This document shows, one piece after another, positions 21,701 to 32,439 of a DNA stretch of 64,000 bases (positions are counted from its first letter, which is position 1; each line of letters opens with the position of its first letter). Made by a program: the position numbers and the translations under genes. This stretch comes from Congeria kusceri (Eukaryota > Mollusca > Bivalvia > Myida > Dreissenidae). Below the pieces are notes generated by a model. That model had not been told where the DNA came from and did no database searches. It saw only the letters and a program-made list of their open reading frames with translations. Where the stretch lies: contig CM051029.1 of NCBI GenBank assembly GCA_027627225.1, positions 75,109,578-75,173,577 on the forward strand. Direction: 5' to 3'.

Positions 21701-22880
21701 TTGTTGTGTTATTATACAAAAATAACATTTCAGTCGAATTTGTTAAAACATTTCAAAACACAATCACGTATAAAACCGGGTTTTCTCGTTTGTTAATCTA
21801 CCAAACATATTGACTCCGATTACTCATGCTCATTTGCTGTGTACCTTTCAGTTGGACAAATCCATCCATCGAATATCAATTACCAAACAAGCATATTAAT
21901 AAATGCATGTAATTAATATAGTAACCAACACTATATTTGCTACAGAAAACTACATTTAAGCTGTGCAAAATGCCCTTTAAATTATACACTAAAATATGTT
22001 TGTCAACTGCATACAATTCCACTGAACTATAAAGACAACGTTCCTAAAATATTCACTTATTTACTATGTATTGCATGTACAATGATTATGCCAAGGAATA
22101 AATGTACATTATAGCTTCACTTTGCATTTTGATAGAAATGTTGATAAAAATGTTGTTGCTACTAAATTGCAATATATTATTGAATAATTATTTATGTAAT
22201 TTGGTACTAATAATGAATAAACAATTCTCGTTGTGTTCGTTTTCGTTACACAAGGCAGAGTTGACTTTAAAACAAACGCTATCGTTATGAATTATGCGTT
22301 GCTGTATTTATTTAATGAGGAACAGAAAAGATAACAATACGTGCATGGGCAGTTTTTCATTCGCTTAGCAGGATAGAAATAGCGGTCTAAGTTGTTAAAT
22401 TTACAGTTTGTGATAACCTTAGACTGGATTGAATTGCAATTGCACTAACAATCATTTGAGCAATAAATATTGAAGTTGTGTTTATGATTCAAACAACGAC
22501 AGGCACACTCTAAAAACAAGATGTAAAACGGTCTTCACCAAACAAGTTATAAAACAAAGGATTGTCGCAAATGTCAAACGTGAGGCACCGAGCAGGGGAA
22601 TGCAATGCCATTAAAATGATTTAATCAAGACATGTATATACATTCGCCGATTGAAGTACAGTTTATAGTAATATACATGAAATCATAAACTCTTAATAGT
22701 TTTCCGACGAATTTTTATTCGGATGTTAAAAATAACAACAATAGACTGCTTATATGTAGTTTAGTCGTACATTTCTTAAGATATAGCATCTGAAAATATA
22801 TTTAATACGTACGGAGATTTGAACACTTATAGAGTTTCATAATTGACATTTTGGTATCGTAACATCGTTTTCATTCGCTG
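21701..22880. other. Non-coding intronic or intergenic stretch, nothing recognised
   Basis: AT-rich, with no domain-bearing ORF and no repeat shared with the rest of the window. Confidence 0.45.
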
Positions 22881-22990
22881 AGTTCAAGTTTCAAGTTCAA
22901 AGTTTATTGGCGATCGGCAAAACAAAAATGCCTGTAGCCATTTACAAAATAAATAATAGTAACAAAAACAAAGAATAGTATCATGATTCT
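22881..22990 (-). mobile_element. LINE 3'-end fragment
   Basis: Read on the - strand it gives 'GCCAATAAACTTTGAACTTGAAACTTGAAC'-type sequence (written here only as a description of a polyadenylation signal followed by short TTGAACT/TTGAAAC repeats). Such an ending is typical of CR1/L2-like LINE tails. No coding part was identified next to it. The 105-codon ORF at 22993-23310 (+) lies on the other strand and shows no known domain. Confidence 0.4.
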
Positions 22991-23938
22991 ATTTGTTTGA
23001 GCGTATGCACATGTATTACCTGTGTCTTTTACATCTGCAGAATGAATGTGAGTCCTGTAATAATATATTTCTAAGAAATATATGTGAATTTCAAATGCTA
23101 TGTAAAGCTTTGAGGCCCAGACTGTTTAATTTTAGATATAATGACAGCCTACGTAATATACGATTTGGACCCTTTATACATACTGTTTTGAAAAATAAAT
23201 TAATCGTAACTCCTCCACTTTGGTATATCAATAAGCTATGTTTTATTTTAATGACATCTCTATATAGTAGTTTATATGGTGCTATTTGTGTAACATGTGG
23301 TTCAGATTGATAATACAATACTGCGTTGAGCGCAAAATGACACATAGACAAACAATAAAGCAAATAACATCACCAGAAACATAAATACGTTTTCCATTTG
23401 TTTTGTATGCGAAAAGAGAGGATAGATTGACAGCGAAGTGACAAAATACATTATGTTGAACAATCAGTGGGATGGTACATAAGGACATCCTCTATGAACT
23501 GCTGTAGGACAGTCTTTAATTATTTGTTTGTTCATGTTCTCACTCAAAGGATAACGCAGAACAACAAACTTTAAAATGTATCCAGTGCCATTGATATTAT
23601 GTTGAAAATAAATAAGTGTATGACCTGAAGACGTGATTGATACCGTCGTCTTAAAACTAATACCTCAGCGGACAGGTTGCGGTATTAGTATTGCTTCATA
23701 TAATGTTACCAAATTATAAAACTTTATTGTTTTTGAAGGTACACATGTACTATTGTGACATGAGTTGTCAGATGCACTGCTGTATGTAATGCATACATGG
23801 TTTTAAATATTGTATATTTGCGTTGGCTAGAAGTCATGTATATATTATTCTGTTACAACAGTCGTAGGTTTACAACCGCATGTATGAAGTTGATTATTGC
23901 TTTCAACTGTGTTCATATAACCGTGTGCATAATTACAG
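22991..23938. other. Non-coding stretch upstream of the GT7 exon
   Basis: If the first exon at 3719-3944 belongs to this gene, this is the end of its first intron. A pyrimidine-containing tract and AATTACAG (23931-23938) form the 3' splice site. Nothing else is recognised. Confidence 0.45.
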
Positions 23939-24111
23939 TGACACGGCGGATGGTATTGAACACAACCCAGGAGCCGAACCACTACAGACAGAAGGTGGCG
24001 CTATTGGTTCCCTACAGAAACCGAGCAGATCAGTTGTCCAGCTTTATATCCCATATTTTTCCTTTCATCGAACGACAGGGTGTTGATTTCAGAATGTTCC
24101 TTGTAGAGCAG
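23939..24111 (+). CDS. GT7 exon: donor nucleotide-binding strand (PYRNR)
   Basis: Acceptor AATTACAG|TG and donor GAGCAG|GTAAGT. It encodes TTQEPNHYRQKVALLVPYRNR through FRMFLVEQ. It enters in phase 1 and leaves in phase 0. The family's start of the catalytic domain normally includes an upstream Gly-Gly…Pro…Cys stretch, which is not obvious here. Confidence 0.88.
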
Positions 24112-27100
24112 GTAAGTGTGTTTGCTACGGGATATAGCTTTTAAAGTGATATGAACAGTTAAATATTCTGATGGTTGACGGCTAAGTTGTGTTCCAACCA
24201 AATTATACGATCGTACATTACCGTTTGGCGAAGAATTCCTTGATTTAATGTCTATACATGTATATTTTGTCAGATATTGATATAAATATTTTATGGGAAT
24301 ATTCTCAAGATGATATCAGTGCAATTCTGTTGCTCTGGTGAACATTAAGCCATTGAGTAATTAAATTAAATTAACATTCTCTTTTATTACTAGTTAATTT
24401 GAATTGCAATGCTATGAGGTTAAAGTTTATTTACAAGTGCGTGTTTTGTTATTAATTCAAGGCTAAGTGTGAGGTTCAGCATGCCTTTAAACCGGTTTAA
24501 AAACGCAATGCTTTGCATTGACCGTTCCAATGCGGTGACCCCAGTTTTAATCATGTTTATGTTGTGTGTTGGTAATAACGGATGGTAATAAAGGGGTCTT
24601 ATATTAGTAAGAGATTCGCCAGATACGGGGTGTTTTCCAATATAAGACCCCTTTATTACCATCCGTTATTACCAACACAAAACATAAAACATGATTAAAA
24701 CTGGGGTCACCGCATTGGAACGGTCAATGCAAAGCATTGGGTTTTTAAACCGGTTTAAAGGCATGCTGAACCTCACATATATATATATAATGAGCTTGCG
24801 GAAAGTGTAAAAAGACCCATAATTTTGACAATTTTCAAATTAAAGTTATCAAAATTGCCTTATGGGTTCATTTTAATATAGGAAATAAGTGTTTTAAGGT
24901 TGAATGCAATCCCTAAAGCCTTTCCTGAGAAACTAGCTTACCGAAAAACTTTTACCTATCCAAATAGCTTACATGTTAAACTTCTAATTGTAAAAGGCCC
25001 ATACTTTTGACAAATTTCAGACTAGAGTGACAACTTAGCCTATAGGTTCATTTTAATATGAGAAGTAAATGTTTTAAGTTTGAATGAAATTACATAAGCC
25101 ATTCCTTAGAAACTAGCTTACCGTAAAACTTTAACATAGAGCGGACGCCTACGCCAACGCCGACGCCGGGGCGAGTAGAACAGCTTGCATTTTCTTCGAA
25201 AAGTCGAGCTAATTAAAACAATATATCAATTCAATTGAATAACAATTTAATTAGAATCTAATCAATGGTTTAATGTCCACCAGAGCAACAGAATTGCAAC
25301 TGTCTGAGGCACAAGATATTAAAGTAAATACAAGTAGCAGCTAAATCCCTGCTTGTTTTCAAAATGTCAATCATGGATTCACATTCAAAATGTGATTAAG
25401 AGTACGAGTAACTAACATAACATAAAGTAGTAATACGTATGGAGTACGATTAGGGTCTTCACTATCTTAGACAGCATCATGTTCATAGAACGTTAGGTTT
25501 TGGAGCATCATGCTGGGTAAGCAATAAAGACCCTCTTCGTACGGCCTAGTACTATCGAGCATCATGCTCAATGAACGACCATCTAGCTCCTAAAAACGTT
25601 AATCTAGCATCATGCTCGTTTATTGAGCACTATGCTCAATCTTACGAGCATCATGCTCGCTCAATGAACGAGCTGCATGCTCTTTAGGTCGTTTGTTAAT
25701 ACTTATATAGCTTATATAACATTTCATCTTTAATTTATTAAGGATTCCAAAGGAGAGTTCAATCGAGCCAAGCTGTTCAACGTCGGCTACAACGAGTCCT
25801 CCAATTACGGTGACTTTGACTGCTTCGTCTTCCACGATGTTGACCTCTTTCCAGAAAATGAAACAAACCTTTACCAATGTGAAGACCAACCCAAACACAT
25901 GTCCGTTGCCGTGGATAAATTTAAATATAGGTTATTTTCTTTTGATATATATCAATTCAAGTGTAGGAATATTTTGAATCATGGCGTAGACAGGCATGGT
26001 GAATATATTTATTTTCTGACCAGGAGTGCAATAAATTACCGATGTATATCAATGATTATAACTACATTTTCGTACTTGTTCAGCGAATATTTTTTCATAG
26101 CACAACATGATATAAAAGAAGTATTCGTCGTTTCTTGTAAATATGGTATGTTATATATTGGCAACTCAAGAAAATATAATTATACACTGATAACAATGAT
26201 ATACACCACAATGAGGCCATTGGACATCTAGTTAATAAAGGGGGCATTGGATATCTTGTAAATAAATGGATTGCAATGTACATCTGCTTCAGGTTGCCAT
26301 ATGACACCTTAGTTGGGGGCGTCCTTGCTATGAATAAATCGGTATTCCAACACGTGAACGGGTACTCCAACCTCTACTTCGGATGGGGAGGAGAGGATGA
26401 CGATATGGCTGTAAGGTATGGAAATAACGTTCATGTCTGTCCTTCTGTAGACTTTAATAACGATATTCTTAAAGCCGCAGTGCAGTCCTTATAATAGAGG
26501 CTTAATACATATGAGGCGCGTCGTGGGAGAACCGGTCTTAATGCATGTGCGTAAAGTGTCGTCCCGGATTAGCCTGTGCAGTCCGCACATGCTATTCCGG
26601 GAAGGCACTTTCCGCTTTTATGGTTTTTTCTGTTTCAATGAAGTGTCTTCTAACGATAAATCCACTTTAGGCGGAAAGTGACGTCCCGGATTAGCCTGTG
26701 CGGACTGCATAGGCTAATCCGGGATGACACTTTACGCACATGCATTAAGTCCGGTTTTCGCACGACGCGCCACATATGTAAATTGGCAATTATTCTAATG
26801 GTCATTAATGGCGTTTATTTGACTGAAACTGTTTCTTAGTTACGACAATCATTTTATAATGTCTGTTTTCGAAAACGCTTGGAACGAACGGAATATTCAA
26901 TACTGTACAGGCTAATTTTCCCCAGAGGCATCAGAGGCTATCTATACGATAAAAATATACCAACGAGTTATTATTTTACCAATTTCAATGCGTATTTTTA
27001 TATTTTGATCGGTAAGTTGTCCATAAGAAACGACATCTGCAAAGTTTTATTTGTATTACTATATTTCTGGACTGCTGCTTCAAGCTCGAGGAGTTTGACG

Positions 27101-27642
27101 CAAAAAATAATTGTATGGCTTTAAAATCCTTCAAACATATGCAGCAGAATAAAATACATTTTTTAGTAATAAGACATTGCATTATATTTCGGTTTATATA
27201 TAAGTGTTTGCGTTGATTGGAACAGGATCAGTAAACATGGCTACAAAATCATACGACCGTCTGTAACAGTGGGGAGATATAGAATGATAAGGCACCAGCA
27301 GGAACAACCATCGCCATCGAGGTATGCTGAAATGCGAAAAAAATATATATGTGTAAAATGAACTATTCATGCTTAATACACATAATTAATGGATTTGTAT
27401 TGTTTTCAGAATTAAGCTTATTTATTTCTTAGTACCCTAATACACATTTAAGCTGCTGATCTAACTGTAATTAATTATTATATGCCATTTAATTTTATCA
27501 AATCATGTTTTTGTTTCATAGACATAAACTTCTTCAAGACGCACGAAGGCGATTAACAACGGACGGACTGAATTCATTGAATTATACGTTGGTTTTCTCT
27601 AATTCAACAAAGAACTATGTGCACATTTTGGTGAAAATGTAA
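23939..27642 (+). CDS. Beta-1,4-glycosyltransferase catalytic region, five exons (probable beta-1,4-GalNAc transferase, GT7)
   Basis: Exons 23939-24111, 25743-25930, 26293-26415, 27226-27321 and 27522-27642 join in one frame with GT-AG introns. With the candidate first exon the product is 308 residues. Family landmarks in order: KVALLVPYRNR (donor-binding 'PfRNR'), FLVEQ, FNRAKLFNVGY, CFVFHDVDLFPE (the metal-binding DVD), QPKHMSVAVDKF, GWGGEDDD (acceptor site and catalytic Asp/Glu), VGRYRMIRH (Met and His metal ligands) and DGLNSLNYTLV near the end. The residue matching bovine B4GALT1 Tyr289 (LPYVQYFGG) is Leu here (LPYDTLVGG). In that family Leu or Ile at this position allows UDP-GalNAc, so a LacdiNAc-forming GalNAc transferase acting in the Golgi is predicted. 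The gene ends at TAA 27640-27642. Confidence 0.9.
24318..25320. repeat. Composite inverted-repeat element in a GT7 intron
   Basis: The left end GCAATTCTGTTGCTCTGGTG (24322 onward) recurs inverted at about 25255-25300, so the block is bounded by terminal inverted repeats of roughly 50 bp. Inside is a long palindrome: arms 24468-24605 and 24639-24777, nearly identical, with a 33-bp loop. A tandem satellite-like segment (24790-25200) follows. The left end matches the repeat at 2716. This looks like a non-autonomous DNA element into which, or with which, other repeats were combined. The ORF at 24420-24662 is an artefact. Confidence 0.7.
24790..25200 (+). repeat. Satellite-like repeat ending in 'GACGCCAACGCCGACGCC', copy 1
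   Basis: Two imperfect units of about 170 bp share 'CTTATGGGTTCATTTTAATAT' and 'AAACTAGCTTACCG', followed by a GC-rich end CGGACGCCTACGCCAACGCC. A second copy of the same family lies at 44890-45250. Confidence 0.7.
25471..25682. repeat. Array of palindromic 13-mers GAGCATCATGCTC
   Basis: Exact copies are at 25557-25569 and 25646-25658. One- or two-base variants are at 25502-25515, 25606-25618, 25625-25637 (GAGCACTATGCTC) and 25670-25682 (GAGCTGCATGCTC), often followed by AATGAACGA. Each word is its own reverse complement or nearly so. The array ends 60 bp before the exon at 25743. Confidence 0.8.
25743..25930 (+). CDS. GT7 exon: metal-binding DVD motif
   Basis: Acceptor TTATTAAG|GATTCC and donor TATAG|GTTATT; enters in phase 0 and leaves in phase 2. 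It encodes FNRAKLFNVGY, an inserted NESSNYGDF segment, CFVFHDVDLFPEN and QPKHMSVAVDKFKY. The DVD aspartates and the Cys before them are conserved. Confidence 0.92.
26293..26415 (+). CDS. GT7 exon: acceptor site GWGGEDDD and donor-selectivity residue
   Basis: Acceptor GCTTCAG|GTTGCC and donor GTAAG|GTATGG. It encodes LPYDTLVGGVLAM and YFGWGGEDDDMAVR. The Leu in DTLVGG occupies the position of Tyr289 in bovine B4GALT1. The conserved Trp and the Glu-Asp-Asp triad are present. Confidence 0.92.
26508..26778. repeat. Palindromic MITE-like element, copy 1 (in GT7 intron)
   Basis: Terminal inverted repeats CATATGAGGCGCGTCGTG / CACGACGCGCCACATATG bracket two inner hairpins. Each inner hairpin contains CGGATTAGCCTGTGCAGTCC and its complement. 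The sequence around GCATGTGCGTAAAGTGTCGT recurs inverted near the right end. I recall this repeat as very abundant in dreissenid and other heterodont genomes. Confidence 0.85.
27226..27321 (+). CDS. GT7 exon: VGRYRMIRH metal-ligand motif
   Basis: Acceptor GGAACAG|GATCAG and donor ATCGAG|GTATGC. It encodes RISKHGYKIIRPSVTVGRYRMIRH, shown here as the family's 'G..i.RP…vGRyrMirH' block. The Met and His match the Mn-binding residues of B4GALT1. Confidence 0.9.
27522..27642 (+). CDS. GT7 last exon
   Basis: Acceptor TTTCATAG|ACATAA; stop TAA. It encodes DGLNSLNYTLV, a family hallmark, then an N-glycosylation sequon (NST) and the end VHILVKM. No AATAAA was seen in the next 150 bp, so the 3' end of the mRNA is not placed. 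Confidence 0.9.
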
Positions 27643-28473
27643 ATCTATCGATGCAGTGCCATTTCCAAATTTGAACATTTTTCACATATTTTGCATACAT
27701 GTTGATCAAATAGGATCAATCTGGAAAGCATGCTGACTCATGATGATTCTTTTCTTTCGTCATACTGCTTTGTTAAAACTCGGTTTGTTAAACAGTTATT
27801 ACAAAACCACTCCGTTTGTTTTAAAATTGTTAAAAAATCACCAATACAACAACTAACAAAAGTAAAACCGTTGTTATTAACAAGCTTACTACAAAACGGT
27901 TTGTTATTTCAGTACTGGTAGTAAATATGGCATACTAGAAACACGTAATCGAAGGTAATTTATACACAGATGTAGCTTCAACTTATATAACATCAACTTA
28001 TGGTCCGCAACCAAAATTGTTAAACGACCTTACAATCATTGTGCCTGAAACTACATGACTTAGGCCTTTGATCTTTGCAACCTTATATTTTATTCCTTTA
28101 CCAACAATTTAAAATCATCCACCTTGGTCACTCGGTTAATTAAAAGCCCGCCCAGGGCTTTTAATTTTTATATTGACTTATATCAAAACTCTCTTTGTTT
28201 TAAACTAAAAGGCCTAGACGCTTGTGTATCAGCATTGCCTTATAGGCCTTTGCCAAAGTTGATAAAGTAGTTCCCATGGGCTAAACATGCCTAGACGCTT
28301 GTGTATCAGCATTGCCTTATAGGCCTTTCCCTTTGATAAAGTTGTTCCCATGGGCTAAACATGACCCGCCCTATACAAAGTTGATAAAGTAGTTCCCATG
28401 GGCTAAACATGACACGCCCTATACAGTTTAATACGGACAAAAACTAAACCAAAAACTAATAATCTAAGCCTTG
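27643..28473 (+). repeat. Non-coding stretch with a tandem duplication at 28212-28425
   Basis: The unit GCCTAGACGCTTGTGTATC…GTTCCCATGGGCTAAACAT (28212-28288, 77 bp) is followed by a second copy from 28289 and a partial third copy (28363-28425) with GACCCGCCCTATACA ends. The rest holds nothing recognised. The ORF at 27730-27921 sits in AACAAACCG-rich imperfect repeats. Confidence 0.6.
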
Positions 28474-30100
28474 TACGAGGGTTGTTCAAAAATAAATAGG
28501 CCTTACACTATTGTGTTTTTAATTGTTCATCCAAGTTACAATGTTTACATATCAAAATCACTCGGAAAGCATTCTCGGTAATTTTGTATAAACGTTAATT
28601 TTTTTTTTCGCGCTACACGCGCCGATATATTAAGTTTGAAAAACCATGGTAACATGCACCCGGCGCAGTTCATATAGTTAAATGTTTAAGTACCGCTATA
28701 TTCATTATATTTCCGTGATTTGCCGTCTGATTTCATTTAAATTGCACGAATACGTTGCACTACGTTTCAGTGACGTCACCCTTAAATTCGACGTCATTTG
28801 TTCGTTAGACGCGGACGTAAACAAGATTTTTGTGAGTTTAGTGACAACGTTAAACATCCGATCATGCCGTCAAATGAAAAACTGGAAATTCGCGCGATTG
28901 TGAAATTCGGTCAACAGATGGGCGATACATTCTGTCAGCAGATCGATTGTTTTTACCTGGCATAAACTGTTCAAGGACGGCTTGTGCTTCATGACCCGGA
29001 AACAAAGTCACAGTCGGCAGTATCGGACCGGATCCTCACCTCCAAAGAAGACAAGGGTTTCCCGCAGCGGCGGAAAATACATGTTCATCACGTTCGCCGA
29101 CATAGACGACATAATCCTCCAGCACGCGGTCCCGAAGAGTTAGACTGTTAATGCAGACTACTTTTGCAAGATAATACGTTATTATCATAATTATCGTCGA
29201 ACACATATTACGATATTAACAATTAAGAAACAAATTTCTGACCGATCATGTTTATTTTAAGGACCAATGCGCTAAGTAATATGGGATGAGAAATAAGTAG
29301 CTTCCATAATTTAAACATAGCTCATTGAGCTAAGGTTCAATACTTTCTTCCGTCAAATAGTATGAATAAGTAATTGCTTATAATTTGTATATGTGAAAGT
29401 GAGACAAATTCTGTTTAATCAAATCTCATTTCTAATATATGAAAATACATTAAACTGGGTTTAAAATACGCCATTTACTCTGCTCAGGTGCTCGGCCGTG
29501 ATCTCGTGCACGCCCATTTAGAGAAGCGACACGGTGTGCCCCTTGAGAATTTCATTCTACACATAGACAATGCGTCATCACACACTGCTGGGACCACCGC
29601 TTTGGAGGTGGCAGTTTGGGGATTCTGTACGATATCCCATCTGCCTTATTCGCCAGACCAAGTGCCATTCGACTTCTCGATATGTCCGACCATCAAATCA
29701 CAGTTCAGGAGACTTAGGTTCACTTCTCTACAAGAATTGAAGACAGCAACCGCAAATATTACTCAATAGTACTCTACAGAGTGTTACAAGGATGTGTACA
29801 GACAGTGGATACGTCGCCATAACCGCTGTTTTGAACACGCGGGGCAATACTTTGAAAACGAGTAAACGTTGGCGTAGTTCGGAGCGTTTGTGACGTCGAT
29901 AACGTCAAAAGTAACATTGTTGCGCACACGGTGTTTGCTGTAATTGTCATAGAATTTGTATTTATAATTGTATTTCATTGAAATTGTCACATTATGTAAA
30001 GACAATATTCTGATGTATTTTGTTGGTATAATCATGAGCGTAAATTTAAAGATGTTAAAGTTATCACCCCCGTCCAATTTATTTTTTAACATCCGTCGCA
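28474..30100 (+). mobile_element. Dead mariner-type (DD34D) transposon
   Basis: Terminal inverted repeats TACGAGGGTTGTTCAAAAAT (28474) and the imperfect complement at 30074-30100 are followed by TA (30101-30102), as expected for TA-target insertion. Transposase pieces: the N-terminus MPSNEKLEIRAIVKFGQQMG at 28864, a middle part with DPETKSQS (about 28995), and the C-terminus from 29488 with HIDNASSHTA and YSPDQVPFD. The two Asp are separated by 34 residues. The helix-turn-helix region and the first catalytic Asp are lost in a deletion after QQMG. A stop and frameshifts follow, and an extra stretch of about 320 bp interrupts the gene at 29169-29487. Confidence 0.85.
29488..29769 (+). pseudogene. 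Mariner transposase C-terminal fragment
   Basis: 93 open codons carry the second and third catalytic Asp of a DD34D transposase and the tail 'F.S..ELKTAT'. The frame is cut off on the left by the 320-bp interruption and on the right by a stop, after which the family sequence continues (CFEHAGQYFENE) to about 29865. Confidence 0.8.
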
Positions 30101-31283
30101 TAATTGATGTGCAGCCTCGCCTAATGGTCCTGTTCGAAAATTGTCAAAGTGATGATTCTGGTCTGCAAATTAGCTCTGACCGGTGAAAAGAACATCGTCT
30201 GCCCAGCCAGCAAGCATATATCGGATAGATACCAGTACATTGATATCGTATTGACAAAACAGCCCAATAGCTCTCCGTTATCGCTTTGCAGCATGTAACA
30301 TGGGATAGATTTCGACCAGTTGTCGGCTATCGATATAATAGTTCGATATCTATCCGTCCTCTATCCGATTTATTTATAAAATGTAGATGTATACATTTAG
30401 TGTTTGAGATATATGTTAAACAAATCTATAAATGTGTGGCATTACTTTTAGATGTTTAACGTTATTGTCATGTTAAATAGTGATGTCGAGTCGATGTAGG
30501 ACCGATATATCATTAATGGCAAGCAGTAATTTCTCTATATGAGTCTCCTGAAAGCGAGTTGCGCTTGCTGTATATACGGGATACATTTTGTGTACATTTG
30601 CTCATACACGGGATACATTTTCTTTGGGAGATTTATTACACAGGTTCAGTACCCAGTAGTTTAACTGCAACTTCCATACACGAATTTATTACGCATTTAA
30701 ATAGCGATGTATAAATATCTTGCTCCAGGTAGGTATGCTATTATTAGCTACCTCCACAGTGTATAGTTTAACTAATATAAACGCTGACAGTAACTTTCAT
30801 ATGGGGAATTTATCTTAACAACCACCGTTTCTCTGCTATGTTTATTTCCATTACGACTATTGAAGTCCACCATCTATTTTTGAAGATACCCCGATTAGGT
30901 ATTTTGTTTAACTCTGCTAATATTTAAACATTTATTTAATCCTATGCAACAGCATAACAAATTACGTTTATAATGTTTTAATTAAACACATTTTAAGCAG
31001 CGTTTTAAAATCAAAATTAAGAAAGCAAAGCAATCCATTATGTATAGTCTCCATGGGCCTGTATTGACCAACATATTCTTGGACTAAACTTAATAATTTG
31101 GATCTGTCTTCAAAATGTTCTAGAGATAGTCAAAGACAATTATTGTGGCGAATCTTTGTTTGAAAAATCGCTATAGTGCCCAATCAACAAAACACAGCGA
31201 TCTGCTTGGCAAGTTCGTGATAGTTTCTATTTGAAGCCCGTTTATCTTACATTATTTCTCATGTACGAATTGAAACAACGTTT
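30101..31283. other. Non-coding stretch, nothing recognised
   Basis: It contains short inverted words around 30220-30370 (ATATCGGATAGATA and TATCTATCCG) that may be the arms of a decayed foldback repeat. No gene is seen. Confidence 0.4.
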
Positions 31284-31423
31284 TTTTCGGCGCTTCATCG
31301 ATGTATGAAGGTCAGTTTTTTGGTATCTAATTTTAGAATCTAATTTGCATAAAGCCGAAGGCTTAATGTACAATTTGGATACAAATTAAAACTGACCTTC
31401 ATACATCGATGAAGCGCCGAAAA
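31284..31423. repeat. Hairpin element with perfect 36-bp arms
   Basis: Arms 31284-31319 and 31388-31423 are perfect complements (core CGGCGCTTCATCGATGTATG) around a 68-bp AT-rich loop. This size and shape fit a solo foldback MITE or a recent inverted duplication. Confidence 0.8.
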
Positions 31424-32439
31424 GAGCGTTTTAATTCTTATAATTACAATTTTAATTACAAGTGTGTTTACTTTAAATTTTTACCTTAAAAATGTAAATT
31501 AATTTGGGATTTATTTTTGCAATTCGCGCATCAATACATTGACCTGTGATTCGTAGGCTCCGTCCCTTGCACTGCAGTAGCGTTGTGTACATGTCATTTA
31601 TGTTTTGGTTGATATTTCGTAAGAGCAATTATAAACAAGGTGTTTTGTATCCATAATATACATGTAGCAAGAGACGGAAATATTGAAACGCGTTCAAGTT
31701 TAGATTTACGACTGAAGGCTAAACGAGTCGAAAGTTGTATTCAGATAGTTGCAATTTTGTAAGCGCCCATATACATGTGTGGTTGGAACCGTACTTATGG
31801 CGTAAAATATATTAAATAATTAATGTTTATTTTTACATTTGAAACGCAATGTTTCATATGTATGTTTATTTTTTTTCTTGAAACGACCCGTTAGGCCCTC
31901 GATGTTAATCAATGTTTACACCCATTATAGCATGCATTTCAAAAAACCGCGTGTTGAGCAAATATTTCAACACCACATTGTTTTGCACTTCGTGTTGACA
32001 CGTTATGTGTAAGAAAATCGGCAAAATATAACTTACAGTGTGGATATAAAATCAAGACGATAAAAAGGTAAACGACTTTTATTATTTTACTACTGATCAA
32101 AATATCAAATCTATGGAATTGTGTGTCATTGGCCGAAAATATATACTGTACAGTATACCTAATAAGCTGTCGTAAACCAAACATGATACTAAATTTATTA
32201 ATAAGAACAATGCATTAATATGCTTTGAACTATAATATCAGAATCGTATATATATCAAATGTAGCGGAATCGAATTGCATCCACAAACAAAGACATATGA
32301 TAAACCTTTTCGTGGTCAAAACTTATTTGCTAGTCACCATTATCCTATAAACAAAGTCAGTTTTAGTATGTTCATCACATCTTACATCTATTGACTAAAT
32401 GCTCTTAAAACACAATGTTATCTTTCTTATTATCCAATA

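Noticed and set aside
22993..23310. 105-codon ORF on the + strand next to a LINE tail
   Set aside because: No recognisable domain, no splice partners and no sign of selection that can be seen by eye.
25471..25682. Repeats with regular palindromes considered as a CRISPR array
   Set aside because: The window is a eukaryotic nuclear sequence with introns; the words are 13 bp, irregularly spaced and variable, and no cas genes exist.
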